Shown piece after piece: positions 8,964 to 16,889 of a stretch of DNA of 64,000 bases; the stretch's first letter is position 1, and each line of letters opens with the position of its first letter. Under the pieces are notes generated by a model, which saw only the letters and a list, made by a program, of their open reading frames with translations, searched no databases and was not told the origin of the DNA. Source of the stretch: UBA4246 sp045113695. GTDB lineage: Bacteria; Bacillota; Clostridia; Christensenellales; Aristaeellaceae. The position numbers and the translations under genes were made by a program. Location of the stretch: contig JBGUJG010000009.1 in assembly GCA_045113695.1 (NCBI GenBank), positions 1 to 64,000 of the forward strand. Reading direction: 5' to 3'.

Positions 8964-8992
8964 ATTATAGCGTTTTCACCTGAAATCGTCAA
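8964..8992 (-). promoter_or_regulatory. Promoter of the small-protein/secDF unit
   Basis: On the minus strand: -35 TTGACG, 17-bp spacer, -10 TATAAT. It lies about 80 bp upstream of the ATG at 8883. Confidence 0.75.
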
Positions 8993-9164
8993 CCGGAATT
9001 TCGGTTTTCCGCGTGTTTCACGGTTTTATGAGCAGACAGGGGCGCCCAAGCCGGACCGATTCCGCCCTTTTCCCGCCGCCGCATATTGCACCGGATTCCG
9101 CCGGCCCGCCGAAATTTACAAAAGACCCGGAAGGAAATCCGCCGGGGCAGGGAGAATAAACACG

Positions 9165-9995
9165 ATGAATCCGAATACGGTCCTTCAGAAGGTGAACATC
9201 ATGCCTGTTTCCGGCATATCCGCCAAAAAACACAAAAAAATGACCCCCGTCAGCGTCCTGCACTATGCCAGGCTCGTCTACCGGTCGGCCCTGTTTCTGC
9301 TGCTGCTGATCAGCAATGTCCGTTCCCGTGTCATCGGCGCGGGGGACGTCACCGCCCAGCTGGAAAGCCGGCCCGTGATCCTGGTCATCACCTGGGCGGT
9401 CTTCGTCGTGGAAATGGTGCTGCGCTTTTTCCCCTCCCGCTACGAAAGCCCGGGCTGCCAGAAGCAGTTCGCCCGGAACTACATCAAAACCGGCAAAACG
9501 GACATCGTGATCCCGGACAACAACGCCACCGTGCTGGTGGCGCTGGTATGGATCATTTTCAACGGGATTTTCGGCGCCCTCAGGATGACCGGGTTGCTGG
9601 ACGACGGCATCATGATCCTGCTGTGCGTGGCCTACTCCGTCTGCGACATGATCTGCATCCTGTTCTTCTGCCCGTTTGAGACCTGGTTCCTGAAAAACAA
9701 GTGCTGCAGCGCCTGCCGGATCTACAACTGGGATTACGCGATGATGTTCACGCCCCTGTTTTTCGTGCGCCGGACCTACTCCTGGAGCCTGCTGATCCTG
9801 TCCGTCGCCCTGCTGCTCCGGTGGGAGATCACCTTCTACCGCCACCCGGAACGCTTTTCCGAGCAGACCAACGACTACCTGCGCTGCGCGAACTGCACGG
9901 AAAAGCTGTGCGCCCACAAAAAACAGCTGAAAACCCTGTGGCGGCAGGTCGAGGAGTACACTGCAGACAGAATCCGGAGATTAAGGAAAGAGTGA
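9165..9995 (+). CDS. Polytopic membrane protein, unknown function
   Basis: 276 residues from the ATG at 9165 (GGGAG ribosome site upstream). Not recognised as a named family. About six hydrophobic stretches can be seen, among them SALFLLLLISNV, PVILVITWAVFVVEMVL, ATVLVALVWIIFNGIFGAL, DDGIMILLCVAYSVCDMIC and SWSLLILSVALLLRW. Two cysteine pairs stand out: CCSACRIYNW in a loop and CANCTEKLCAHKK near the C-terminus, either of which could bind a metal. The C-terminal tail is basic and cytoplasmic by the positive-inside rule. It stands alone between the divergent small-protein gene and a convergent ABC gene. An earlier in-frame start at 8931 would run through the promoter region and is unlikely. 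Confidence 0.7.
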   Translation: MNPNTVLQKVNIMPVSGISAKKHKKMTPVSVLHYARLVYRSALFLLLLISNVRSRVIGAGDVTAQLESRPVILVITWAVFVVEMVLRFFPSRYESPGCQKQFARNYIKTGKTDIVIPDNNATVLVALVWIIFNGIFGALRMTGLLDDGIMILLCVAYSVCDMICILFFCPFETWFLKNKCCSACRIYNWDYAMMFTPLFFVRRTYSWSLLILSVALLLRWEITFYRHPERFSEQTNDYLRCANCTEKLCAHKKQLKTLWRQVEEYTADRIRRLRKE

Positions 9996-10075
9996 AGAGT
10001 GGAGATTAGATTTTGTCCGCGATCCATCGGGACACTATCTGATCTCCACTCTTCACTTTCCACTCTTCACTCTGA
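9991..10075. repeat. Inverted heptad-repeat element
   Basis: Arms AGTGAAGAGTGGAGAT (9991-10006) and ATCTCCACTCTTCACT (10042-10057) are perfect inverted repeats; a further 7-bp-unit tail (CACTCTTCACTCT) follows to about 10073. It starts inside the stop region of the membrane protein gene and ends next to the stop of the convergent ABC gene. It could act as a bidirectional terminator. Same family as the arrays at 831, 22119 and 54371. Confidence 0.75.
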
Positions 10076-10080
10076 AGACC

Positions 10081-11880
10081 TTATGCCGCTTCTTCCCTGA
10101 CCTGCGCGGTATAAAGCTGCCAGTACAGGCCCTTCTTTTCCATCAGCTCTTCGTGGCTGCCCATTTCGGCGATGCCTTTATCGCTGATGTAGAGGATGCG
10201 GTCGCAGTTTTTGATCGTGCTCAGGCGGTGGGCCACGATGATGCTGGTGCGGCCCTTCAGCATCTCCCGGATGCCCTCCTGCAGAAGCTTTTCGGTCTGC
10301 GTATCGATCGAAGAGGTCGCTTCGTCCAGGATCAGGATGGCCGGGTCCGAAAGCAGGGTGCGGGCAAAGGCCACCAGCTGCTTTTCGCCCTGGCTGAGGT
10401 TGCTGCCGCGCTCCCGGATCTCGGTTTTGTAGCCCATCGGCATTTTCCTGATGAAGTCGTCCGCACGCACCCGGCGGGCGGCTTCTTTCACCTCGCTGTC
10501 GGCCGCGTCCAGGCGGCCGTAGCGGATGTTGTCCATCAGCGTCCCGCTGAAAATAAAGCTGTCCTGCAGCATGATACCCAGCTGGCTGCGCAGGGAATGC
10601 AGGGTCACCCGGCTGATATCGTGGACGCCGCCAGCCCGGTCGTGCAGGAGGATCCGGCCGCCGTTCAGGTTGTAAAAACGGCACAGCAGGTTGATCACCG
10701 TGCTCTTGCCCGCGCCGGTCGGCCCCACCAGGGCGATGCTCTCTCCCGCTTTCACGTGCAGGTTCATGTGCTCCAGCACGTTGATCCCTTCCTCATAGGC
10801 GAAGGTCACGTCCTCAAAGTCCGCCTCCCCGCTGATCGGCGGGAGGGTTTCGGCCCCTTCGGCGTCGTCCACGGTCACCGGCTCGTCCATGGTTTCAAAG
10901 ATCCGCTCGAGGTACGCGATGTTGTTGACAAAGGAATTGTAGATGTTCGCCAGGTTCGTGATCGGCTGCCAGAAACGGCTGACATACTGGCCCATGGCCA
11001 GAATCACGCCGAAGGAGACCATCTTTCCCCCGCCCATCCAGTACACGCCGGCGATATACAGGAAGGTCAGCACGATCTGGGTCATCGTTTCGCTGGACAG
11101 CCAGACCAGGTTGCTGATGCGGACCGCGCGCATCCAGGCCGCCCGGCAGGCGGTGGCCAGGCGGACCATGATGGAGATGTTGACCTCCTGGCGGACAAAC
11201 AGCTGGCTGACCCGCACGCCGTCGATGGACTCGGCCAGGTAGGCGTTGTAGTTGCTGTTCTTGTTGCTCTGGTTCTGCCAGGCTTTCCGCTGGCGGGGCT
11301 TGATCAGGACGATGACGGCGATGAAGAACGGCAGGCCGGATACGATCACCGTGGCCAGGGTGGCGTCGGTCGAATACATGAACGCCACAATGAACACCAG
11401 GTTCACGATCTCCAGGATCATGTTGATGATCCCGTTGGACAGGATGTCGGACACCGAGTTCACATAGTTGATCACCCGGACCAGGATCTTGCCGGCCGGC
11501 CGGCTGTCATAGAAGCTGAAGGGCAGCTTCTGCAGGTGGGCAAACAGGTCGCTGCGGATATCGTGGATGATCCGCTGGCTGACGTGGGCCATCGTGCGGG
11601 AGCGGATCGTGGTAAAGACGATGCTCAGCGCGATGATGCCGACAAACAGCAGGGCCATCCGGCCGATCATGGCGGTGTCCCTGTTCGGGACCGCCTCGTC
11701 CAGCACCCACTGGGTAATCTTGGGGATGAACAGGGTCGCCGCGCTGGCCAGGGCGCTCATCAGCAGGGCGGCGATCATCTTGTATTTGTGGCGGGCGATG
11801 TATTTGCCCGCCCGTTTCAGGTGCTTCCACTGAAAGGGCGATTCCAGCCGCTCGTCGACGTCAAATTTATTCCGGGCCAT
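10081..11880 (-). CDS. ABC exporter subunit with the consensus ATPase site
   Basis: 599 residues: an N-terminal six-helix exporter domain (about 30-330) fused to a nucleotide-binding domain (about 365-595). Walker A is GPTGAGKST, Q-loop MLQDSFIF, Walker B ILILDEATSSID with the catalytic Glu, switch IIVAHRLST with His. The signature is LSQGE and not LSGGQ. Together with the next gene it should form a heterodimeric exporter with one working and one degenerate ATP site, as known for LmrCD, BmrCD and TM287/288. Substrates of such pairs are usually drugs, lipids or peptides. It follows its partner with a 1-bp gap. Nothing in the sequence fixes the substrate; there is no C39 peptidase domain. Confidence 0.92.
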   Translation of the reverse strand: MARNKFDVDERLESPFQWKHLKRAGKYIARHKYKMIAALLMSALASAATLFIPKITQWVLDEAVPNRDTAMIGRMALLFVGIIALSIVFTTIRSRTMAHVSQRIIHDIRSDLFAHLQKLPFSFYDSRPAGKILVRVINYVNSVSDILSNGIINMILEIVNLVFIVAFMYSTDATLATVIVSGLPFFIAVIVLIKPRQRKAWQNQSNKNSNYNAYLAESIDGVRVSQLFVRQEVNISIMVRLATACRAAWMRAVRISNLVWLSSETMTQIVLTFLYIAGVYWMGGGKMVSFGVILAMGQYVSRFWQPITNLANIYNSFVNNIAYLERIFETMDEPVTVDDAEGAETLPPISGEADFEDVTFAYEEGINVLEHMNLHVKAGESIALVGPTGAGKSTVINLLCRFYNLNGGRILLHDRAGGVHDISRVTLHSLRSQLGIMLQDSFIFSGTLMDNIRYGRLDAADSEVKEAARRVRADDFIRKMPMGYKTEIRERGSNLSQGEKQLVAFARTLLSDPAILILDEATSSIDTQTEKLLQEGIREMLKGRTSIIVAHRLSTIKNCDRILYISDKGIAEMGSHEELMEKKGLYWQLYTAQVREEAA

Positions 11881-11881
11881 C

Positions 11882-13624
11882 TTACACCGCCTCCTGTGCC
11901 TGAACGCCGTACTGCAGGCAGTACGTCTGCCAGTAGTAGCCCCGCTTTTCCAGCAGCTCCCGGTGGGTGCCGCTTTCGGCGATCCGCCCGTCCCGGAGCA
12001 CCAGGATCAGGTCGGCGTCGCGCATGGAGGAAATGCGCTGGGCGATGATGAATTTCGTACAGTCAAACGGCAGATGCCAAAGCTGCTTCTGGATATACTG
12101 CTCGGTTTCGCTGTCCACGGCCGAGGTGGTGTCATCCATGACCAGGATGCCCGGCCGGACTGCCAGGGCCCGGGCCAGGGCGATGCGCTGGCGCTGGCCG
12201 CCGGACAGGCCCACGCCCCTTTCGCCGATGATCGTATCATATCCTTCCGGCAGATGGCCGATGAACTCGTCGGCATCCGCCATGCGGGCAAAATCACGTA
12301 CCTCATCGATCGTCAGGTCCTGCGCGCCGAAGGCCACGTTCCCCTCCACCGTATCGGAAAACAGGAAGACGTCCTGGGTGGCCGTGCCGATCCCGCCGCG
12401 CAGCTGAGAAAGCTTCCACTGCTTTACGTCGCAGCCGTCCACGCGGACGGCCCCTTCGGTCACATCGTAAAAGCGGGCCAGCAGATGGATCAGGGTGGTC
12501 TTTCCGCCGCCGGTCGGGCCCATGACGGCCACGGTCTGCCCCGGCCCGACGGAAAAACTGACGTCCGTCAGGATCGGCTTTCCGTCGATCCGGAAGGACA
12601 CATGGTCAAACTCGATCTTTCCTTCCACCCGTCCGTGGTCGGCCGCATCCGGGGCGTCGACGATTGCCGGCCTGCCCAGGGACAGCTCCATCACCTTGGC
12701 GGCGGAGGTCGAAAAGCGCTGCAGGTCGTTGATCAGGTTGCCCAGCTCCCGCATGGGGTTGGAGACCGCCCAGCTCAGGCCGGTAAAGATCGCCAGCTCG
12801 CCCGGCGTCAGCTCCCCGCTGATGATGAACAGACCGCCCACGAACACCGTCACCAGCTGGATGGCGTTCACCAGCAGCTCGATCATCGGGAAGAAGGTCA
12901 GCCACAGCTTGTTGATCCTGAGATGGCTTTCCATGAAGGCCCTGTTTTTTTCTTCAAAGCGCTCTTTTTCATAGTCTTCCCGGGCGAAGGCCTTGACCAC
13001 GCGGTTGCCGGCGATGTTCTCCTGGGCGGCGGTGTTCATCTCGCTGAGCTTTTCGCGCATGAACACAAAGCGCGGGCGCACGTGCTTGGAAAAAAACTTG
13101 GTGATCAGCAGGAGCACCGGGGTGATCACGATCAGCAGCAGGGTCAGCCGCCAGCTGACAATGGCCAGGTATACCGTGGCGAACAGGAAGGTGCACACGG
13201 CGTCGACGATGCGGTAATCGATATAGCTCAGGAAATGCCTGCACCAGTCCAGGTCGGCGCTCATCCGGGTCATCAGGTCGCCGGTGCGGTGGCCGTCGAA
13301 AAAGCTCAGGTCGTTGTACTGCAGCTTTTCAAACAGGCGGCGGCGCAGGTTGAAGATCACGTTCTGGCTGTCCGTTTCCAGAAAGATCACCATCAGGTAG
13401 CGCAGCCCTTCCCGGCTCAGCTTGACCGCCAGCATGACGGCGAGGATGGCAAGCAGGGGCTCCGGATTCTGCGCCACGATCACATCGTCGATCAGCCTTT
13501 GGCTCAGCGCCGGGTTTACGAGCAGCATCAGGCAGGTCAGCACGCTGATGCACAGGGCGGCCACGTGCCGGACACGGCAGGGCGCGTCCATGTTTTCCCA
13601 TAACCATCGGATCTGTTTCAGCAT
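11882..13624 (-). CDS. ABC exporter subunit with a degenerate ATPase site
   Basis: 580 residues, six-helix exporter domain (about 15-310) plus nucleotide-binding domain (about 335-570). Walker A GPTGGGKTT and signature LSGGQ are normal, but the catalytic Glu after Walker B is Asp (LVMDDTTSAVD) and the switch His is Gln (IIAQRISS). This is the hallmark of the non-hydrolysing half of asymmetric heterodimers; its LSGGQ would complete the working site of the partner encoded next. The gene is divergent from an AraC-type regulator, which may control the exporter. A TATAAT-like box lies at about 13692-13697 on the minus strand, with a poor -35. Confidence 0.92.
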   Translation of the reverse strand: MLKQIRWLWENMDAPCRVRHVAALCISVLTCLMLLVNPALSQRLIDDVIVAQNPEPLLAILAVMLAVKLSREGLRYLMVIFLETDSQNVIFNLRRRLFEKLQYNDLSFFDGHRTGDLMTRMSADLDWCRHFLSYIDYRIVDAVCTFLFATVYLAIVSWRLTLLLIVITPVLLLITKFFSKHVRPRFVFMREKLSEMNTAAQENIAGNRVVKAFAREDYEKERFEEKNRAFMESHLRINKLWLTFFPMIELLVNAIQLVTVFVGGLFIISGELTPGELAIFTGLSWAVSNPMRELGNLINDLQRFSTSAAKVMELSLGRPAIVDAPDAADHGRVEGKIEFDHVSFRIDGKPILTDVSFSVGPGQTVAVMGPTGGGKTTLIHLLARFYDVTEGAVRVDGCDVKQWKLSQLRGGIGTATQDVFLFSDTVEGNVAFGAQDLTIDEVRDFARMADADEFIGHLPEGYDTIIGERGVGLSGGQRQRIALARALAVRPGILVMDDTTSAVDSETEQYIQKQLWHLPFDCTKFIIAQRISSMRDADLILVLRDGRIAESGTHRELLEKRGYYWQTYCLQYGVQAQEAV

Positions 13625-13709
13625 GAGTCGGGTACTCCTCCATCCGTTCCTTAGGACAGCGAAAAAAACATCTCACCGCGGCAGCTCATGCATTATAGAA
13701 TAATTTTAC

Positions 13710-13738
13710 TTGTTTTTCTGCTGAAAAACCGTTATAAT
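13710..13738 (+). promoter_or_regulatory. Promoter of the AraC-family regulator
   Basis: -35 TTGTTT, 17-bp spacer, -10 TATAAT, about 40 bp before the ATG at 13778. The A+T-rich 150-bp gap also has to hold the start of the divergent ABC operon. Confidence 0.65.
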
Positions 13739-13777
13739 TTGATCATAATACTGAATTCCCACCATTTGGAGGACAAA

Positions 13778-14614
13778 ATGGATCCCTCACAGCGCGAGCT
13801 TATCCACATCGACGACGGCATCCACGCCGATATCAGGACACGGGACGCCTCCTTCGTCATGAAGGGGCATCACTGCCATGCCTGCTGTGAGCTGTACTAC
13901 ACGGAAAGCGGCTCCTGCCGGTTCCTGATCGACGAAAGCATCTACGATCTGCACGCCGGGGACTTTATCCTCATTCCGCCGAGGACCCTGCATTACACCC
14001 GGTACGTGTCCGGGGCCTGCAGGCGGGACATTGTTTTTTTCCGTCCGGAGGACATCCCGGAAAACATCCGCGGCGTCATGCCCGGCGGAGAACGGTTTTT
14101 CACGGAGACGTCGGTGTTTCAGGTGCCGGAGGCTTTCCGGGGCCGGGTCACGGAATGCTTCCGGCTGATCAGCGCCGAAGAAACCCTGCAGGACAGCCGC
14201 TCTCCCATCCTGCTCAGCCTGTACCTGCAGATGCTGCTGACCGGGTGCTCCCGCGTCTGCCGTTTCCCGGCAGAGCTGCCCGCCGATCTCCATACCACAG
14301 ACCAGCAGATCCTGAAGGCTGCGTACTACATCAACGAGCACTACATGCAGCCCCTCGCCACGCAGGACGTGGCCCGGGCCGTCAGCTTCAGCCCCAACCA
14401 CCTGAGCCGCAAATTCCGCCAGGCGACCGGGATCGGCCTGCACGAATACCTGGTGTTCATCCGCCTGCACCACGCCGCCCAGGAGCTGGTGGCAACGGAG
14501 GACTCCATCACCACCATCGCGCTTCGGTGCGGGTTTTCGGACAGCAATTATTTCAAGGACTCCTTCAAGAAAAAATACGGCGTCACGCCCAGGAAATACA
14601 GGCAGATCAAATAG
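13778..14614 (+). CDS. AraC-family transcriptional regulator
   Basis: 278 residues from the ATG at 13778 (strong TTGGAGGAC site); an upstream in-frame start at 13688 would add a run of unlikely residues over the promoter. The N-terminal half is a cupin-type sensing domain (HHCHACCELYYTESGSCRFLIDE, split as seen around residues 26-50, with LHAGDFILIPPRTLHY). The C-terminal 100 residues hold two helix-turn-helix units: LATQDVARAVSFSPNHLSR and the signature ITTIALRCGFSDSNYFKDSF. It should bind DNA near its own gene, and the divergent ABC exporter or the downstream small protein are natural targets. The ligand is unknown. Confidence 0.92.
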   Translation: MDPSQRELIHIDDGIHADIRTRDASFVMKGHHCHACCELYYTESGSCRFLIDESIYDLHAGDFILIPPRTLHYTRYVSGACRRDIVFFRPEDIPENIRGVMPGGERFFTETSVFQVPEAFRGRVTECFRLISAEETLQDSRSPILLSLYLQMLLTGCSRVCRFPAELPADLHTTDQQILKAAYYINEHYMQPLATQDVARAVSFSPNHLSRKFRQATGIGLHEYLVFIRLHHAAQELVATEDSITTIALRCGFSDSNYFKDSFKKKYGVTPRKYRQIK

Positions 14615-14704
14615 ACACGCCTGGCGGCGCCGGATCCTTGCCGGCATCAGAGGCGCTTTGGTTGCTTTCCCGATATATAAAAATATAGAAGGAGGTTATG
14701 ACCC

Positions 14705-14944
14705 ATGAAGGAACTCAGACCAGACGAACTGGCGCAGGCGGGCGGAGGCTCCAGCGTCGACGAATTCATCAACACCAAAGAAGAACTGGCGGCCAGCGGC
14801 GACGCCAAATGGATCCGGACCGTGGCCGAATCGTTCCGGAAGATCAACGACAGGGAAATGTGCCTCGACGTACTGATCCGGGCCCTGCAGGACCACGTGA
14901 ACCCACGGGCCATACGGGAATATCTGCTGGAACTGTGGCCGTGA
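14705..14944 (+). CDS. Small protein with a double-glycine-leader-like N-terminus
   Basis: 79 residues, no named family recognised. The first 15 residues, MKELRPDELAQAGGG, resemble class II bacteriocin/RiPP leaders (L-x-x-x-E-L-x-x-x-x-G-G), which are cut after the Gly-Gly and exported. The following ~64 residues are charged, with one Cys and two Trp, and look helical (VAESFRKINDREMCLDVLIRAL). The ribosome site AAGGAGG is 9 bases before the ATG; an out-of-frame ATG at 14698 opens only a shadow frame. A strong terminator follows at 14956. It lies 90 bp after the AraC gene and close to a heterodimeric ABC exporter, but the exporter lacks the peptidase domain that normally cuts such leaders. It could also be an ordinary small cytoplasmic protein. 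Confidence 0.65.
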   Translation: MKELRPDELAQAGGGSSVDEFINTKEELAASGDAKWIRTVAESFRKINDREMCLDVLIRALQDHVNPRAIREYLLELWP

Positions 14945-14955
14945 AAAGAACATAA

Positions 14956-14995
14956 AAAAGAACATCCTGTTCCATTGCCGGCCGGATGTTCTTTT
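14956..14995. terminator. Bidirectional terminator
   Basis: Perfect stem of about 12 bp built on AAGAACATCC/GGATGTTCTT with a 16-nt loop, A-run before and T-run after. It lies between the small-protein gene and the convergent HAD gene and can serve both strands. Confidence 0.85.
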
Positions 14996-15027
14996 GATTT
15001 GTCTGCGGGTATTTCAGAAAACCTCCG

Positions 15028-15681
15028 TCACGCCTCATCCTTCCAAATCAGCCCCGGCAGTTCGTCCGCCCGGTCGATCAGGAAGCGGGCGTGGTTTTCG
15101 ATCAGCTCTTCCCGGTCCCGGAAGCCCCAGGTGACGCCGACGGTGACCATGCCGGCCTGACCGCCGCAGAGCATGTCCATTTTGGAATCGCCCACGTACA
15201 GCGTGCGCTCCGGCGCCGTCCCCAGCTCCCGGGCGATCAGCAGGGCGCCGTCCGGGGCGGGCTTGAGCGGCACGCCTTCCTGCCGGCCCCGGATGCAGGC
15301 AAAGTGAATGTCCGGGAAATAATGGCGCATCACCAGCTCCACGTCCCCCTGGTCCTTGTTGCTGAAGACGGACAAGGAAAGCCCGGCTTCCGCCATCCGG
15401 GCCAGGGCTTCGGTAATCCCCGGATAGACAAAGGAATCCACGCAGCAGTTTTCCGCGTAATCTTTCATATAGTATTCCAGCACCTGCGGCATCAGATCGA
15501 CCCTGTCCCCGACGGAGCGTTCGGCGATCTTGAATACCCCGTTGCCGACCTTCAGGCGGTACTCTTCCACCCGGAAACCCGGGAGCCCGCATTTGGCCAG
15601 GCTCCGGTTCATCGCCCCGGCGATGTCCGGCAGGGAATTGATCAGCGTACCGTCCAGGTCAAAAATCGCGCTCTGAAACAT
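15028..15681 (-). CDS. HAD-superfamily phosphatase, phosphoglycolate phosphatase-like
   Basis: 217 residues with all four HAD motifs: FDLDGTLINS (motif I, nucleophile and acid Asp) at about 7-16, VFSNKDQG (motif II) near 105, Lys in PLKPAPDG (motif III) near 135 and VGDSKMDM (motif IV) near 163. A helical cap lies between motifs I and II, as in the Gph/PGMB-like subgroup. Such enzymes remove phosphate from small metabolites such as phosphoglycolate; the substrate cannot be read from sequence. It lies between a bidirectional terminator and a heptad-repeat element and is probably monocistronic. Confidence 0.88.
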   Translation of the reverse strand: MFQSAIFDLDGTLINSLPDIAGAMNRSLAKCGLPGFRVEEYRLKVGNGVFKIAERSVGDRVDLMPQVLEYYMKDYAENCCVDSFVYPGITEALARMAEAGLSLSVFSNKDQGDVELVMRHYFPDIHFACIRGRQEGVPLKPAPDGALLIARELGTAPERTLYVGDSKMDMLCGGQAGMVTVGVTWGFRDREELIENHARFLIDRADELPGLIWKDEA

Positions 15682-15691
15682 AAAACCCCCA

Positions 15692-15810
15692 GGATGAATT
15701 CATAATTCATAATGATACATGCTGCCGATTGTCTGCCGGAAAAGGCAGTTCCGCGCCGTCAGGCGCGAATTATGCATTATGCATTATGCATTATGCATGA
15801 TGCATGATTC
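15692..15810. repeat. Heptad-repeat element, GCATTAT/GAATTAT type, with hairpins
   Basis: Left arm near 15692-15713 is built of ATTCATA units. The right arm near 15767-15810 is five to six tandem GCATTAT/GCATGAT units. Between them are two hairpins, CTGCC-ggaaaa-GGCAG and GCGCC-gtca-GGCGC. The arms are inverted relative to each other. The right arm overlaps the last codons and stop of the flavodoxin gene. Confidence 0.75.
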
Positions 15811-16318
15811 TCTCCGCCCAGTCCGTAATCCGTTTTTTCTCTTTTTCCGTTTCCACGTCCGCCCCGTGAACGGCCAGGCCGGGCAGGACCTCCGCGCCTT
15901 TGCACAGGCGGCCCATCTCCCTTTCGCCCATGCCCATGCTGCCGCCCTCGTTGGTGCAGAAGGGGGCCAGGCGCCTGCCGTTCCAGTCATAGCCGGAAAG
16001 AAAGGTGAACACCGGGCCGGGCATGGTGTTCCACCAGTTGGGATAGCCGATGAAGATCAGGTCATATTCGTCCAGGCCGGCCGGGTATTCCGCCAGCTCC
16101 GGCCGCAGGCCGTTTTCAAACTCTTCCTTGGTGCGGGCCACCAGGGCCTGGTAATCGTCCGGATAGGGCTCCTTCGCGCGGACCTCGAACAGATCCCCGC
16201 CGACCGCGTCCCGGATGATTTCCGCCGCCCGGAAGGTATTGCCCTTTTCCAGCCGGACCACCTGGCCGTTGACCCAGTTTTCCCCCGCGTGGGAAAAATA
16301 TACGATCAGATTTGCCAT
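15791..16318 (-). CDS. Flavodoxin
   Basis: 175 residues from the ATG at 16318 (AAGGAGGC site). The N-terminus NLIVYFSHAGENWVNG resembles the phosphate-binding loop of the flavodoxin_4 group; the central LIFIGYPNWWNTMPGPVFTF and PFCTNEGGSMG segments fit the FMN-binding loops. It probably carries electrons between FMN-dependent partners in the anaerobic cytoplasm, possibly linked to the PFOR encoded at 57.9 kb. The last residues (RIMHHA) are encoded by the heptad repeat, so the repeat has replaced the original 3' end of the gene. It has its own promoter at 16392-16420. Confidence 0.85.
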   Translation of the reverse strand: MANLIVYFSHAGENWVNGQVVRLEKGNTFRAAEIIRDAVGGDLFEVRAKEPYPDDYQALVARTKEEFENGLRPELAEYPAGLDEYDLIFIGYPNWWNTMPGPVFTFLSGYDWNGRRLAPFCTNEGGSMGMGEREMGRLCKGAEVLPGLAVHGADVETEKEKKRITDWAERIMHHA

Positions 16319-16391
16319 CTTTCCTGCCTCCTTGCCCCGAAAGCGTCGCACAGGCCCGGAACAGCCGGCCCCGGCGCGCCCTGATGCGATC

Positions 16392-16420
16392 ATTATACCT
16401 TGTTTTATCCGGTTGCGCAA
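16392..16420 (-). promoter_or_regulatory. Promoter of the flavodoxin gene
   Basis: Minus strand: -35 TTGCGC, 17-bp spacer, -10 TATAAT, about 75 bp before the ATG at 16318. Confidence 0.65.
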
Positions 16421-16426
16421 ATAAAA

Positions 16427-16460
16427 AAACCCGTCTCATGATATCCACAAGAACGGGTTT
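16427..16460 (-). terminator. Terminator of the 75-aa protein gene
   Basis: Stem AAACCCGT/ACGGGTTT; on the minus strand the stem is followed by a run of seven T. It lies 25 bp after the stop codon at 16486. Confidence 0.85.
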
Positions 16461-16485
16461 CCCTTTACAGGTGTGGTTCGCTATG

Positions 16486-16713
16486 TCAGTCCTTCGCCCA
16501 CTCGTCGGCCTTGGCCGCGGACATGCGCTTGATGGTCTCTTCCGCGTACACGGATTCGGGACCGCCGTTGCCGTACAGGAACAGTTTCCCGTCGGGCGTT
16601 TTAAAGAGGCATTCTTCATAGCCGGCTGGATCACCGTAGCTGCCGAAAGTGCGCTTTTTCAGCAATTCGGCGTTTTCGGTATCATATTCCACTTTGCAGA
16701 TAACCTTCTTCAT
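16486..16713 (-). CDS. Small conserved hypothetical protein (75 aa)
   Basis: Starts MKKVICKVEYDTENAELL behind an AAAGGAG ribosome site. It resembles a family of short, uncharacterised Bacillota proteins (often on phages or plasmids) that share a beta-rich pattern with a central Tyr-Glu pair, LFLYGNGG and a charged C-terminal helix. No catalytic motif is visible. The gene stands alone, with its own promoter (16802-16830) and terminator (16427-16460), so it is certainly a separate transcription unit. Function unknown. Confidence 0.75.
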   Translation of the reverse strand: MKKVICKVEYDTENAELLKKRTFGSYGDPAGYEECLFKTPDGKLFLYGNGGPESVYAEETIKRMSAAKADEWAKD

Positions 16714-16801
16714 GCTTCCTACGCTCCTTTCTGTATGCCGTAAAACAGCTATTTCCCGGCAAAACATCTCGTACGGGGGACGGTTTTCCCCCACGGCGAC
16801 G

Positions 16802-16830
16802 ATGATAGCACAGTTTTGAGGAAAAATCAA
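16802..16830 (-). promoter_or_regulatory. Promoter of the 75-aa protein gene
   Basis: Minus strand: -35 TTGATT, 17-bp spacer, -10 TATCAT. Confidence 0.5.
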
Positions 16831-16889
16831 CGTTTTTTCCAAAAACATGCTCATTTTCATAGAAAATCGGGGATTTATTCCGGACCGGA

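Noticed and set aside
10153..13603. Long plus-strand frames (631 and 546 aa) opposite the ABC exporter genes
   Set aside because: Shadows of two complete ABC exporter genes; His/Asp-rich composition without domains.
13688..13777. Upstream extension of the AraC regulator to 13688
   Set aside because: It would run through the -35/-10 promoter and lacks a ribosome site; the ATG at 13778 has TTGGAGGAC.
15767..15810. Possible CRISPR array from short regular repeats
   Set aside because: Units are 7 bp with no spacers; a heptad repeat and not a CRISPR.
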